A DNA stretch of 64,000 nucleotides, from assembly GCF_000744115.1 (NCBI RefSeq), contig NZ_JQLG01000004.1, forward strand, positions 2,082,190 to 2,146,189. The letters run 5' to 3'. This document shows, piece by piece, positions 46,148 through 54,239 of the stretch. A program made the translations under genes and the position numbers. Position 1 is the stretch's first letter; every line of letters starts with the position of its first letter. The notes under the pieces are model-generated. The model was not told where the DNA came from and made no database searches. It saw only the letters and a program-made list of their open reading frames with translations. The stretch is from Carnobacterium alterfunditum DSM 5972 (GTDB taxonomy: Bacteria; Bacillota; Bacilli; Lactobacillales; Carnobacteriaceae).

Positions 46148-47044
46148 ATGACACAATTAAAAACACCAAATTTTTGGATCGAACAAGCCAAAAAAATCTT
46201 CTTCGTTTTTTTTGCAGCGATTACAAATGCAATTGCTTTGAATAACTTTTTAATTCCCTCAAATATTTATGCTGCAGGGATTAATGGAGTTTCGCAATTA
46301 ATATCAGGTATTTTAGATGGTTCTTTAGGCATCATTATCGATACGGGTGTATTGATACTTGTATTTAACATACCTATCGCGCTACTTGGATGGTTCAAAG
46401 TAGGGAGAAATTTCACATTATACAGTTTCATGACTTCGGTTTTGATTTCGTTTTTTGCTATTCTTTTACCGATAAATCCATTGACGAATGATCCTTTGAT
46501 GAATGCTCTGTTTGGAGGCATCATTAGTGGAGCAGGAATTGGATTTGCTTTGAAATTTGGTTTTTCGACTGGTGGAATGGATATTATTTCAATGGTATTG
46601 GCCAAAACAACAGGAAGATCGATCGGGACATTGATATTTTCAATGAATTTACTCATTGTTTCATCGGCTGGTTTACTATACGGTTGGGAATATGCTCTTT
46701 ATACCTTGGTATCGATTTACGTTATGACTAAGATGATTGATACAATACACACCAGTCATCAAAAAGTGACAGCTATGATTGTAACCAATGAACCGGATGC
46801 TTTGGTGAAGAAAATACACGAAAAATTAATAAGAGGAATTACAATTATTCCTGCTAAAGGTGCTTATTCAAAAACGGATCGTTCTGTTCTAATGATGGTC
46901 ATTACTCGTTATGAAATGTATGAATTAGAACAAGCGGTCAGAGAAGCAGATGCTTCAGCATTTGTTAATTTTATGGAAACAAATAAAGTACTAGGAGAAT
47001 TTTGGAGTTTTGATCGACAAAAAGAATCTCAACTAAAAAGATAA
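46148..47044 (+). CDS. yitT: YitT family membrane protein
   Basis: This 298-residue protein has five or six N-terminal membrane helices (about 15-205) and a cytoplasmic C-terminal DUF2179 domain (VTAMIVTNEPDALVKKIHEKL onwards). The helix-connecting GIGFALKFGFSTGGMDI region is family-typical. The transport substrate, if any, is unknown. The ATG at 46148 follows TAGGGAGTTGTAAA. In B. subtilis yitT lies near yitU, yitV and yitW, as it does here apart from the insertion. Confidence 0.9.
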   Translation: MTQLKTPNFWIEQAKKIFFVFFAAITNAIALNNFLIPSNIYAAGINGVSQLISGILDGSLGIIIDTGVLILVFNIPIALLGWFKVGRNFTLYSFMTSVLISFFAILLPINPLTNDPLMNALFGGIISGAGIGFALKFGFSTGGMDIISMVLAKTTGRSIGTLIFSMNLLIVSSAGLLYGWEYALYTLVSIYVMTKMIDTIHTSHQKVTAMIVTNEPDALVKKIHEKLIRGITIIPAKGAYSKTDRSVLMMVITRYEMYELEQAVREADASAFVNFMETNKVLGEFWSFDRQKESQLKR

Positions 47045-47348
47045 TATAAGTGAGGCTGGGACATAAGCCCGAGCCTCTTTGCCTATCCAACTATTGATTC
47101 TAGAGGTACTGCTAAAAAGTAGCCTCATCGGTAGAAAATAAAACAAAAATAGATTGAACATTTTATGATTCAAATATATAGGGTCTATAATTTTTGGCGT
47201 TAACAGATCAGTTTGATCACTCACTTGAAATTTCTTTTAAAAGACCAATACCATTTATTGACCAATCGATATAGATATCTATATCAAAAAAAGAGTTTGT
47301 TTATCAGTTTCCTGATAAGGTGCTGACCCCTAAAAGTTAGAGTTTTTA
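47045..47348. other. Repeat-rich intergenic region after yitT
   Basis: There is no gene. It begins with a hairpin of the GAGGCTGGGACATAAGCCC type (47052-47077), which may terminate yitT. It then contains a stretch similar to 42497-42571, a perfect 7-bp hairpin TTATCAG-TTTC-CTGATAA (47301-47318), and ends at the left repeat of the IS3-family element at 47321. The GTGAG--TGGGACATAA motif occurs again, inverted, beyond that element. Confidence 0.6.
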
Positions 47349-48215
47349 TTATTCAGCTGATTGGCTGGTTTGAATTCGGTATTCTACCGGACTTAAGCCA
47401 GCCAATTTTGCTTTTGATCGAACATGATTATACCATTCGATATATTCTTCAATTCTTGATTTCAATTCCTCATAACTGACTAATTTCTCCCCATGATACA
47501 TTTCTTGTTTTAGGATGCCGAAGAAATTTTCTATTGCCGCATTATCTGCACAAGTCGCCTTGCGAGACATACTCTGAAAAACGTTATTTTTCTTTAGTGT
47601 TTTGACCCAATGATTATGCTGATACTGCCAACCTTGATCAGAATGAAGAGTGGTACGAACCGTGGCGTATTCTTTAAGCATGCCGATGGCTTCTTCCAAA
47701 GGTTTCATCACTAAGTCCAGGATAGGTCGTTTATTTATTCCATAAGCTATCACTTCACTATTAAATAGATCTAGAATAGGACTAAGGTAGAGCTTTTCTC
47801 CGCCTGTACATTTAAACTCTGTCACGTCGGTGACGAGCTTCTGTAAAGTGATGGATGTAGAGAAGCGTCTATTTAACTTATTCTTGGCAATAGTGCCTAC
47901 TTTTCCTTTATAAGAGTTATATTTCCGAGATTTTCTAATAAATTTAACACACTTCAAACCCATTTCTTTCATGAGACGATAAACTTTCTTGTGATTGACA
48001 CTATAACCTAGTTTCTTCAGTTCATTTGTAATGCGTTTGTATCCAAATCGCTCTTTGAACTGAAAGAAAAGTTGTTCAATCTGTTCTTTTAGTCGCTGAT
48101 TACTATCTATTTTTTTTAATTGCTTTACGTAATAGTGATAGGTTGACTCTGGAATACCCACCACCAGAAGGATATCTTTTAGTTTGAATCCTTCTTCTTT
48201 AAGTTCGTATGCCAC
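47349..48215 (-). CDS. IS3-family transposase, OrfB (integrase core)
   Basis: This 288-residue frame with the rve-type DDE core has Asp in KLVTDVTEFK, Asp in TLHSDQGWQY and Glu in IENFFGILKQEMY. An N-terminal HTH_21-like segment includes FKERFGYKRITNELKKLGY. It overlaps orfA by 37 bp in the -1 frame. In this family OrfB is usually produced as an OrfAB fusion by programmed frameshifting; GTG could also start it alone. No textbook slippery heptamer is obvious. Confidence 0.93.
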   Translation of the reverse strand: MAYELKEEGFKLKDILLVVGIPESTYHYYVKQLKKIDSNQRLKEQIEQLFFQFKERFGYKRITNELKKLGYSVNHKKVYRLMKEMGLKCVKFIRKSRKYNSYKGKVGTIAKNKLNRRFSTSITLQKLVTDVTEFKCTGGEKLYLSPILDLFNSEVIAYGINKRPILDLVMKPLEEAIGMLKEYATVRTTLHSDQGWQYQHNHWVKTLKKNNVFQSMSRKATCADNAAIENFFGILKQEMYHGEKLVSYEELKSRIEEYIEWYNHVRSKAKLAGLSPVEYRIQTSQSAE

Positions 48216-48745
48216 TGCTGCTTGTGCTTTTCGAGAAAGACGTCGGGATTCTTCTGAAAAGCTTTCAACTTTTTTAAATAGGCATTCTCCAATTTCAGTA
48301 GTTCAATTTCTCGTTCTAATTCTTGTCTAGAACAATCTGCTGATGTGCCTGGTTTCAGTTGCTGTTTTTTTGGTTTTTTAGTCATTGAAGGACGCCCCTT
48401 TGGGTGTGGTTTTAGGCCTTCAATTCCCTTGCCTTGGAAAGCTTGATTCCAATTTGCGATAAGGGAAGGATTATTCATGCCGAAGGTAATGGCTGTATCT
48501 GAATAAGAAGTGCCTGTCTGTTTTATAAAGTGTAATACATCTACCTTAAATTGAACAGAGTAAGCTGCTTTCGTCTGTTTCCTTTTTAAACCGTCCAAAC
48601 CAAGTTTTCGGTATGCCTTTACCCAATTATTAAGGGGAGTTGTAGAGGAAAGAGCATATTTCTTCGCTAGTAATTGAAAGCCCAAAGGGCCGTTTAGATA
48701 CTCTTGAACAACTTGTAACTTAAATTCTTCACTATATTTTGTCAT
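48179..48745 (-). CDS. IS3-family transposase, OrfA (DNA-binding)
   Basis: This 188-residue frame has two tandem helix-turn-helix regions (LLAKKYALSSTTPLNNWVKA; SDTAITFGMNNPSLIANWNQ) and a C-terminal leucine-zipper-like helix (ELEREIELLKLENAYLKKL). The start is taken at the ATG 48745 (MTKYSEEF) behind a GGGGGTT ribosome site. The in-frame GTG at 48775 would start inside the terminal repeat. The ribosome site is within an inverted repeat (48754-48790). Confidence 0.9.
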   Translation of the reverse strand: MTKYSEEFKLQVVQEYLNGPLGFQLLAKKYALSSTTPLNNWVKAYRKLGLDGLKRKQTKAAYSVQFKVDVLHFIKQTGTSYSDTAITFGMNNPSLIANWNQAFQGKGIEGLKPHPKGRPSMTKKPKKQQLKPGTSADCSRQELEREIELLKLENAYLKKLKAFQKNPDVFLEKHKQQWHTNLKKKDSN

Positions 48746-48753
48746 AAAAACAA

Positions 48754-48790
48754 CCCCCAAAAGTTTAGATTTCACTCTAACTTTTGGGGG
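48754..48790 (-). repeat. Inverted repeat over the orfA ribosome site
   Basis: CCCCCAAAAGTTTAG (48754-48768) and CTAACTTTTGGGGG (48777-48790) pair with one unpaired base. The right arm is part of the element's terminal repeat and the left arm holds the orfA ribosome site. RNA that enters from outside could fold and hide this site. Confidence 0.75.
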
Positions 48791-48874
48791 TCGCTACCTA
48801 AACAAACTCTTTTTCCTATTCTCAGCTAGTTATGTCCCAAACTCACTTTTTTAATGGTTGATCAAGATCAACTA

Positions 48875-49687
48875 TTAAACTAATCCAAAGTAATTTTCTA
48901 AATAATGAGCTAGCCCATCTTCATTATTGGTTTTTTCTGTTATATCATTTGAAATATGTTTTAAAGTATCGATCCCATTTTTCATAACTACGCCGTGTCC
49001 AGCGTATTGGATCATTTCATAATCATTGTCTTCATCACCAAAAGCAATAATATCTTTTTGTTTGATGCCATATACTTGTGCAATGCGTTCAACACCTAGT
49101 GCTTTTTGCACACCGGCTGCAACGATTTCTAAACAAGGTGATTGTCCGCCCCAAGTTCTAATTTCAACAGTATCGCCATAACGAGCTGAGATTTTTTCAA
49201 TAATATAGGCTTGATTTTCTGCATCTGTAAAAACACAAACAGCAGTAGGATCTTCTTTCAAACTAGATGCCGTAAGTTTTGAAGCCCTATTGCTTCCTTC
49301 TGGAAAGAAGCCGTTGTAAGGAACGAAATAATTATCTGCAAAAACGGTATCTTTTAGTTCTGCTGCAATTAAATGGATATTTAATTCTTTTTTTAATGTC
49401 AGCATATCTAAGGCAATCTCACGATCTAATGTTTTGTGGTACTGTGATTCCCAATTCAATTGATCTGGTAAGTGACACAAAGCGCCATTAAAGTTTACAA
49501 TAGGCGTTTCCATACCTAATTGAGTATAGAACTGTTTACTGTTTCTGTATGGTCTGCCTGTAACGATTGAAACAAGGTGACCGGCATTTCTTAAAGTCTT
49601 CAAAGTATTTTGGGTCCTAACCGAAATTTCTGAACGATTATTTAATGTGGTCCCATCTAAATCTAGAGCAATTAATTTTTTATTCAT
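48875..49687 (-). CDS. yitU: Cof-type HAD phosphatase, YitU-like
   Basis: This 270-residue HAD phosphatase has the nucleophile motif ALDLDGTTLNN, motif II VTGRPYRN and the C-terminal metal motif FGDEDNDYEMIQYAGHGVVM. In B. subtilis YitU is a Cof-type HAD phosphatase located near YitT, YitV and YitW and acts on a flavin precursor; substrate here is an inference from synteny. The ATG at 49687 follows TTGGAGGATCTTG. The in-frame ATG eight codons upstream has no ribosome site. Orientation is opposite to yitV. Confidence 0.82.
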   Translation of the reverse strand: MNKKLIALDLDGTTLNNRSEISVRTQNTLKTLRNAGHLVSIVTGRPYRNSKQFYTQLGMETPIVNFNGALCHLPDQLNWESQYHKTLDREIALDMLTLKKELNIHLIAAELKDTVFADNYFVPYNGFFPEGSNRASKLTASSLKEDPTAVCVFTDAENQAYIIEKISARYGDTVEIRTWGGQSPCLEIVAAGVQKALGVERIAQVYGIKQKDIIAFGDEDNDYEMIQYAGHGVVMKNGIDTLKHISNDITEKTNNEDGLAHYLENYFGLV

Positions 49688-49822
49688 CAAGATCCTCCAA
49701 CTATTATTCATTTATTTTATAAAAGTTTCTAGGTTTCGTTTATGATACACTTACTACATAGAATCTACACAAATAGTGTACCATAAAGTCTATAAGAATG
49801 AATACAGAAAGAGGATAGATAG

Positions 49823-50584
49823 ATGATAACAGTAGAGCACAAATCCATTAATGGAATTCCGATATTAGAAGTTGTTTTAACAGAAAGGCTAAATGAGATC
49901 TTGCCAACGGTTGTTTTTTATCATGGATGGACAAATCTTAAAGAAAGTTCTTTGGTCCATGGTTATGAAATTGCTAAAAAAGGATTTAGAGCATTAATTC
50001 CTGAAGCCTATTTGCATGGAGAAAGAAGCAAAGGGATACCAGTAGAAGAGAGAAGTTTAGAGTTTTGGGATGTTGTGCAGCATAATATTATTGAATTCCC
50101 TGCTATAATCGATCACTATGTTAAAGCAGGATTGACGGACCAAAGCCGTGTTGGGGTATCAGGCCTCTCAATGGGCGGTATGACAGCGAGCGCCATTTTA
50201 ACGCAATATCCTTGGCTAAAAACAGCGGTTGTTCTAATGGGAAGTCCCTCGCCAATTTCTTTTTCTAAGTGGTTATTATCATCCAAATGGCAAACAGGAG
50301 CAGAAATCGATTTTGAGTCAAAACAATTTGCTCCGGCTATAGAGTCGTTAAAAATTATTTCACTTGATTTACAACCGGAAAAAATTGCTGGGAAATTTAT
50401 CCACTTTTGGCATGATGAAGACGATGATTTAGTGCCTTATCAACCTACTTTCGATTTTTATAAAAAAATAAAAAATCAAGATTATGGAAAACATGTGAGC
50501 TTTACAACAACTGAAAGCTATGGTCATCATGTACCGCATATGATTTCGGTTGAAACAGCCGAATTTTTCGATAAACACTTATAA
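49823..50584 (+). CDS. yitV: Alpha/beta-hydrolase, YitV-like esterase
   Basis: This 253-residue hydrolase carries a Ser-Asp-His triad: Ser in GVSGLSMGGMTAS, Asp in the HDEDDDLVPY region and His in SYGHHVPH. It has no signal peptide, so it is cytoplasmic. The substrate is unknown. The ATG follows AAAGAGGATAGATAG. Its position between yitU- and yitW-like genes matches B. subtilis, supporting the name. Confidence 0.82.
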   Translation: MITVEHKSINGIPILEVVLTERLNEILPTVVFYHGWTNLKESSLVHGYEIAKKGFRALIPEAYLHGERSKGIPVEERSLEFWDVVQHNIIEFPAIIDHYVKAGLTDQSRVGVSGLSMGGMTASAILTQYPWLKTAVVLMGSPSPISFSKWLLSSKWQTGAEIDFESKQFAPAIESLKIISLDLQPEKIAGKFIHFWHDEDDDLVPYQPTFDFYKKIKNQDYGKHVSFTTTESYGHHVPHMISVETAEFFDKHL

Positions 50585-50611
50585 AGAAAATAGGATCTCT
50601 CGTTGAAATAA

Positions 50612-50640
50612 TTTACTTTTAGGAAGACAAGAGGTAATAT
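50612..50640 (+). promoter_or_regulatory. Promoter of yitW
   Basis: -35 TTTACT (50612-50617), 17-bp spacer, -10 TAATAT (50635-50640); an overlapping TATAAT starts two bases later. Confidence 0.6.
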
Positions 50641-50668
50641 AATATCAAAAAGAGAAGGTGTCTAACTC

Positions 50669-51004
50669 GTGGAACCGACTAACTGGAATGAAGAAAAAAT
50701 AAATGAAATCAAAGGGGAAATACTTTCTGCTTTAGAGCAGGTCATTGATCCTGAATTGAACATTGATATCGTGAACTTGGGTTTAATTTACGGTGTCGAA
50801 ATCGCTGAAGACAAACATTGCGTAATAAAATTAACGCTAACTACGATGGGCTGTCCCTTAGTGGATACTATAACCGATGACATTATGAAAGCAATGCAAA
50901 CGATCCCTGAAATTTCTTCAACTGAAGTAAAATTAGTCTGGTATCCAGCCTGGGATACAAGTAAAATGAGCCGCTATGCAAGAATTGCATTAGGTGTAAG
51001 ATAA
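50669..51004 (+). CDS. yitW: MIP18/DUF59 family Fe-S assembly protein (YitW)
   Basis: This 111-residue protein of the MIP18/SufT/PaaD family has the conserved DPELNIDIVNLGLIYGV and the Cys in LTTMGCPLVDTI. Homologues help mature iron-sulfur proteins. The start is GTG behind GAGAAGGTG. It ends at a terminator and follows the yitV-like gene as in B. subtilis. Confidence 0.92.
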   Translation: MEPTNWNEEKINEIKGEILSALEQVIDPELNIDIVNLGLIYGVEIAEDKHCVIKLTLTTMGCPLVDTITDDIMKAMQTIPEISSTEVKLVWYPAWDTSKMSRYARIALGVR

Positions 51005-51006
51005 AG

Positions 51007-51046
51007 AAAAGTTTACTCTACTAAAAAAGTTAGGGTAAACTTTTTT
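51007..51046 (+). terminator. Terminator after yitW
   Basis: AAAAGTTTACTCTA pairs with TAGGGTAAACTTTT (two wobbles), followed by T residues. Confidence 0.8.
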
Positions 51047-51070
51047 AGTATCCGCACTAAAACCAGAACT

Positions 51071-51099
51071 TTGTTTTGGGAGTAAAAATTTATTATAAT
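51071..51099 (+). promoter_or_regulatory. Upstream promoter of clpB
   Basis: -35 TTGTTT (51071-51076), 17-bp spacer, consensus -10 TATAAT (51094-51099). Confidence 0.6.
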
Positions 51100-51134
51100 G
51101 AATCAACAAAATAGGTGAAGACTCAGGCGTTTCG

Positions 51135-51164
51135 TTTTACCTTTATTGACCAAATTAGTATACT
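51135..51164 (+). promoter_or_regulatory. CtsR-type operator overlapping a second clpB promoter
   Basis: TTTTACC-TTT-ATTGACC (51135-51151) matches the inverted CtsR heptad repeat (TTTGACY-NTN-TTTGACY) at 12 of 14 positions with correct spacing. It overlaps a -35 TTTACC (51136-51141) with a 17-bp spacer to a -10 TATACT (51159-51164). Heat-shock repression of clpB by CtsR is well known in Firmicutes. Confidence 0.72.
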
Positions 51165-51193
51165 GAAATTAGGTAAATCAAGGAGGAGTTCCA

Positions 51194-53806
51194 ATGGATA
51201 TCGAAAAGATGACTACTACAATGCAGCAAACCCTTGGAGAAGCACAAAGCATCGCCGTAACAAGAAAACATCAGGAAATCGATCTTCTTCATTTATGGAA
51301 GATCTTTTTAACGCCAGATCATTTTGCGCGTGGGCTTTACCAATCTTTAGAAATCGATACAGAAAAATTCGAGTTTTTTGTAGATCAAGAATTGGATAAA
51401 TACCCTACTGTTGAAGGATTAAATGTTCAATATGGACAGGGTATGAGTCAAAACTTATACCGTCTATTAACGGAAGCCGATAAAATCAGAACTGATTTTC
51501 AAGATGATTTTCTTTCAACTGAAATCGTTTTACTAGCGCTAATGCAATTAAAGAACCATAGTTTGACTAATTATTTAACTAAAAATGGCTTAACTGAAAA
51601 AAAATTAGAAAATGAAATTAAAAAAATAAGAGGAGGAGATCGTGTGACCTCACAAAATCAAGAAGAAACTTATCAGGCACTCGAAAAATATGGAACGGAT
51701 TTAGTCAAAGCTGTAAAAAGTGGAGACCAGGATCCGGTTATCGGAAGAGATGATGAAATTCGTGATATGATTCGTATTTTATCTCGTAAAACTAAAAATA
51801 ATCCGGTATTGATTGGAGAACCTGGAGTAGGTAAGACAGCTATAGTGGAAGGATTAGCCCAGCGGATCGTCCGAAAAGATGTACCAGAAAATCTAAAAGG
51901 AAAAACTATTTTTTCATTAGATATGGGATCGTTGATTGCAGGGGCAAAATATCGAGGAGAGTTTGAAGAACGTTTGAAAGCGGTATTAAAAGAAGTGAAA
52001 AAAAGCGAAGGACAGATCATCTTATTTATTGATGAGATCCATACGATCGTTGGAGCTGGGAAAACGGAAGGCAGCATGGATGCAGGGAATCTATTGAAAC
52101 CGATGTTAGCCCGAGGCGAACTGCATTGTATTGGTGCGACAACACTAGATGAATATCGAAAATACATGGAAACTGATAAAGCTCTTGAAAGACGATTCCA
52201 AAAAGTACTCATTAATGAACCGACAGTGGAAGAGACTATCAGTATTTTAAGAGGATTAAAAGAACGATTTGAGATCCATCACAGTGTAAATATCCATGAT
52301 AATGCCCTAGTTGCTGCTGCAACATTATCCAATCGTTATATTACGGATCGATTCCTACCGGATAAAGCAATCGACTTGATAGATGAAGCGTGTGCGACTA
52401 TTCGGGTTGAAATGAATTCAAGGCCTACTGAATTAGACCAAGTTTCTCGCCGATTGATGCAATTAGAAATAGAAGAAGCTGCATTGAAAAAAGAAAAAGA
52501 TGATGCTAGTATGCGAAGATTAGCAATCATCCAAGAGGAATTATCTAATTTACGTGAAGATGCTAATCACCTGAAAATGAAGTGGGAGACTGAAAAAGAA
52601 GAAGTAGCTAAATTACGTGATAAACGTGCTGAAATCGAAAAAGCACGCCATGAATTAGAAGAGGCCGAGGGTAATTATGATTTAGAACGTGCCGCTGTTC
52701 TAAGACATGGGCAGATCCCGGCTTTGGAGAAGGAATTGAAAATGCTTGAAGAGCAACAGTTAGCAGCGCAAGACGATCAAGTCAGACTGGTACAAGAATC
52801 GGTTACTGAAGAAGAAATCGCAGTCGTTATCGGCCGGATGACAGGCATTCCCGTCAGTAAGTTGATCAAAGGAGAACGCGAAAAATTGATGCATTTAAAT
52901 ACAGCATTAAGTGAACGGGTCATTGGTCAAGAAGAAGCAGTACAAAGTGTGTCAGATGCAGTTATAAGGGCTCGAGCAGGTATTCAAGATCCAAATCGTC
53001 CGCTAGGTTCATTCCTATTTTTAGGACCTACTGGTGTAGGGAAAACGGAATTAGCTAAAGCGTTAGCTGAAAACTTATTTGATTCGCAAGACCATATGGT
53101 GCGGATCGATATGAGTGAATATATGGAAAAACATACTGTTTCAAGATTGATAGGAGCACCTCCTGGTTATATCGGTTATGATGAAGGTGGGCAACTAACT
53201 GAAGCGGTGAGAAGAAGTCCGTATACGATTGTTTTGTTAGATGAGATAGAAAAAGCTCATCCTGATGTGTTTAATATTTTGTTACAAGTATTAGATGATG
53301 GACGCCTAACAGACTCAAAAGGCAGAATGGTTGATTTTAAAAACACTGTTTTAATCATGACAAGCAATATTGGCTCTGTTTTATTGCTAGAAGGCACAGA
53401 TGCACAAGGACAAATAAAAGAAGCGACGAAAGAACACGTGATGTCATTGTTAAAAACATCCTTTAAACCAGAATTTTTAAATCGAATCGATGATACGATT
53501 TTATTCGCACCTTTAGGTATAGATGTTGTGAAGAAAATTATTCTTAAATTGACACGCGATTTGGCTTTACGATTGGCAGAACAAGATATTGAGCTGTCCA
53601 TTTCAGAAGAAGCACAAGTATGGATAGCAGAAAAAGCTTATGATCCTATGTATGGAGCAAGACCGTTAAAGAGATTCATTACTAAACAGGTAGAAACGCC
53701 CTTAGCTAAAGGTATTATTTCTGGGGAGATTCCACCAAAATCTAAAGTTACGATTACTTTAGAAGCGGATCAATTATCTTATGAAACGGTAATTCTAGAT
53801 AAATAA
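51194..53806 (+). CDS. clpB: Chaperone ATPase ClpB
   Basis: This 870-residue hexameric disaggregase works with DnaK to rescue aggregated proteins. It has a double N-terminal domain, a first AAA module with GEPGVGKTA (near 209), the ClpB-specific coiled-coil middle domain (about 400-520), and a second AAA module with GPTGVGKTE (near 612) and the arginine-finger region. No ClpP-binding IGF/L loop is apparent. The ATG follows AAGGAGGAGTTCCA. Upstream is a CtsR-type operator. Confidence 0.97.
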   Translation: MDIEKMTTTMQQTLGEAQSIAVTRKHQEIDLLHLWKIFLTPDHFARGLYQSLEIDTEKFEFFVDQELDKYPTVEGLNVQYGQGMSQNLYRLLTEADKIRTDFQDDFLSTEIVLLALMQLKNHSLTNYLTKNGLTEKKLENEIKKIRGGDRVTSQNQEETYQALEKYGTDLVKAVKSGDQDPVIGRDDEIRDMIRILSRKTKNNPVLIGEPGVGKTAIVEGLAQRIVRKDVPENLKGKTIFSLDMGSLIAGAKYRGEFEERLKAVLKEVKKSEGQIILFIDEIHTIVGAGKTEGSMDAGNLLKPMLARGELHCIGATTLDEYRKYMETDKALERRFQKVLINEPTVEETISILRGLKERFEIHHSVNIHDNALVAAATLSNRYITDRFLPDKAIDLIDEACATIRVEMNSRPTELDQVSRRLMQLEIEEAALKKEKDDASMRRLAIIQEELSNLREDANHLKMKWETEKEEVAKLRDKRAEIEKARHELEEAEGNYDLERAAVLRHGQIPALEKELKMLEEQQLAAQDDQVRLVQESVTEEEIAVVIGRMTGIPVSKLIKGEREKLMHLNTALSERVIGQEEAVQSVSDAVIRARAGIQDPNRPLGSFLFLGPTGVGKTELAKALAENLFDSQDHMVRIDMSEYMEKHTVSRLIGAPPGYIGYDEGGQLTEAVRRSPYTIVLLDEIEKAHPDVFNILLQVLDDGRLTDSKGRMVDFKNTVLIMTSNIGSVLLLEGTDAQGQIKEATKEHVMSLLKTSFKPEFLNRIDDTILFAPLGIDVVKKIILKLTRDLALRLAEQDIELSISEEAQVWIAEKAYDPMYGARPLKRFITKQVETPLAKGIISGEIPPKSKVTITLEADQLSYETVILDK

Positions 53807-53808
53807 AC

Positions 53809-53842
53809 AAAAAAAAGACATTCACCAGAATGTCTTTTTTTG
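53809..53842. terminator. Bidirectional terminator after clpB
   Basis: AAAAAAGACATTC pairs with GAATGTCTTTTTT around ACCA, serving clpB and the convergent small gene. Confidence 0.9.
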
Positions 53843-53853
53843 TTTATTTAAGT

Positions 53854-54042
53854 TTATTTAGTGGCATGCTCATGTCTTTGATCAGGAAGAGTTTTGGCAA
53901 TCAAAATAACCATGACCCCGATAAATAATCCCATACCTGAAGCAAGTACAAAATCATATGAACTACCGGATAATGAACTTCCAATGTAATTTACCGCTTG
54001 TCCTATAAAGAATCCCCAAAATAAAGTTACTAAATATTTCAT
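53854..54042 (-). CDS. Small membrane protein, YjzD/DUF2929-like
   Basis: This 62-residue protein has two hydrophobic helices (LVTLFWGFFIGQAVNYIG; FVLASGMGLFIGVMVILIA) and a polar His-rich tail. It resembles the YjzD (DUF2929) family of unknown role. The ATG follows AGAGGGGTCAAATTT. It is transcribed toward the shared terminator with clpB and divergently from dnaE. Confidence 0.75.
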   Translation of the reverse strand: MKYLVTLFWGFFIGQAVNYIGSSLSGSSYDFVLASGMGLFIGVMVILIAKTLPDQRHEHATK

Positions 54043-54177
54043 AAATTTGACCCCTCTTCTTTTACAAGTTCATTCTATCACTTTCAAGAAGTTTGTAAAG
54101 TAGAAGTCAATAGATTTTTTTTGATAACATTCCGCTTTGGGATGATCAAGTAAGAATAAAAAGTTCGTTTAGAAGGT

Positions 54178-54207
54178 TTGCGTATCCGAATCTTAGAAGG
54201 GTATAAT
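54178..54207 (+). promoter_or_regulatory. Promoter of dnaE
   Basis: -35 TTGCGT (54178-54183), 18-bp spacer, consensus -10 TATAAT (54202-54207), about 20 bp before the ribosome site. Confidence 0.5.
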
Positions 54208-54239
54208 GGTAAATAGCAAGTTAGAATGGAGTGACAAAA

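Larger units (their letters stand above)
47321..48796 (-). mobile_element. IS3-family (IS150-like) insertion sequence
   Basis: Imperfect inverted repeats TGCTGACCCCTAAAAGTTAG (47321) and, on the other strand, TAGCGACCCCCAAAAGTTAG (48796) enclose two overlapping minus-strand frames, the orfA/orfB organisation of the IS3 family. Both frames are intact. No target duplication is recognisable. The flanking bases AGG/CCT are also shared, so the ends may be a few bases further out. Confidence 0.88.
47048..48848. repeat. Nested inverted-repeat structure around the IS3-family element
   Basis: The outer arms AAGTGAG(GC/TT)TGGGACATAA at 47048-47066 and 48830-48848 (17 of 19 match) and the inner arms AAAAAGAGTTTGTTTA at 47288-47303 and 48799-48814 (exact) face each other across the insertion. 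This is consistent with an older palindromic or MITE-like repeat into which the IS3-family element inserted. Confidence 0.6.

Noticed and set aside
51673-52212. 179-codon open frame antisense to clpB
   Set aside because: It mirrors the conserved first AAA module and has no start signals or family features.
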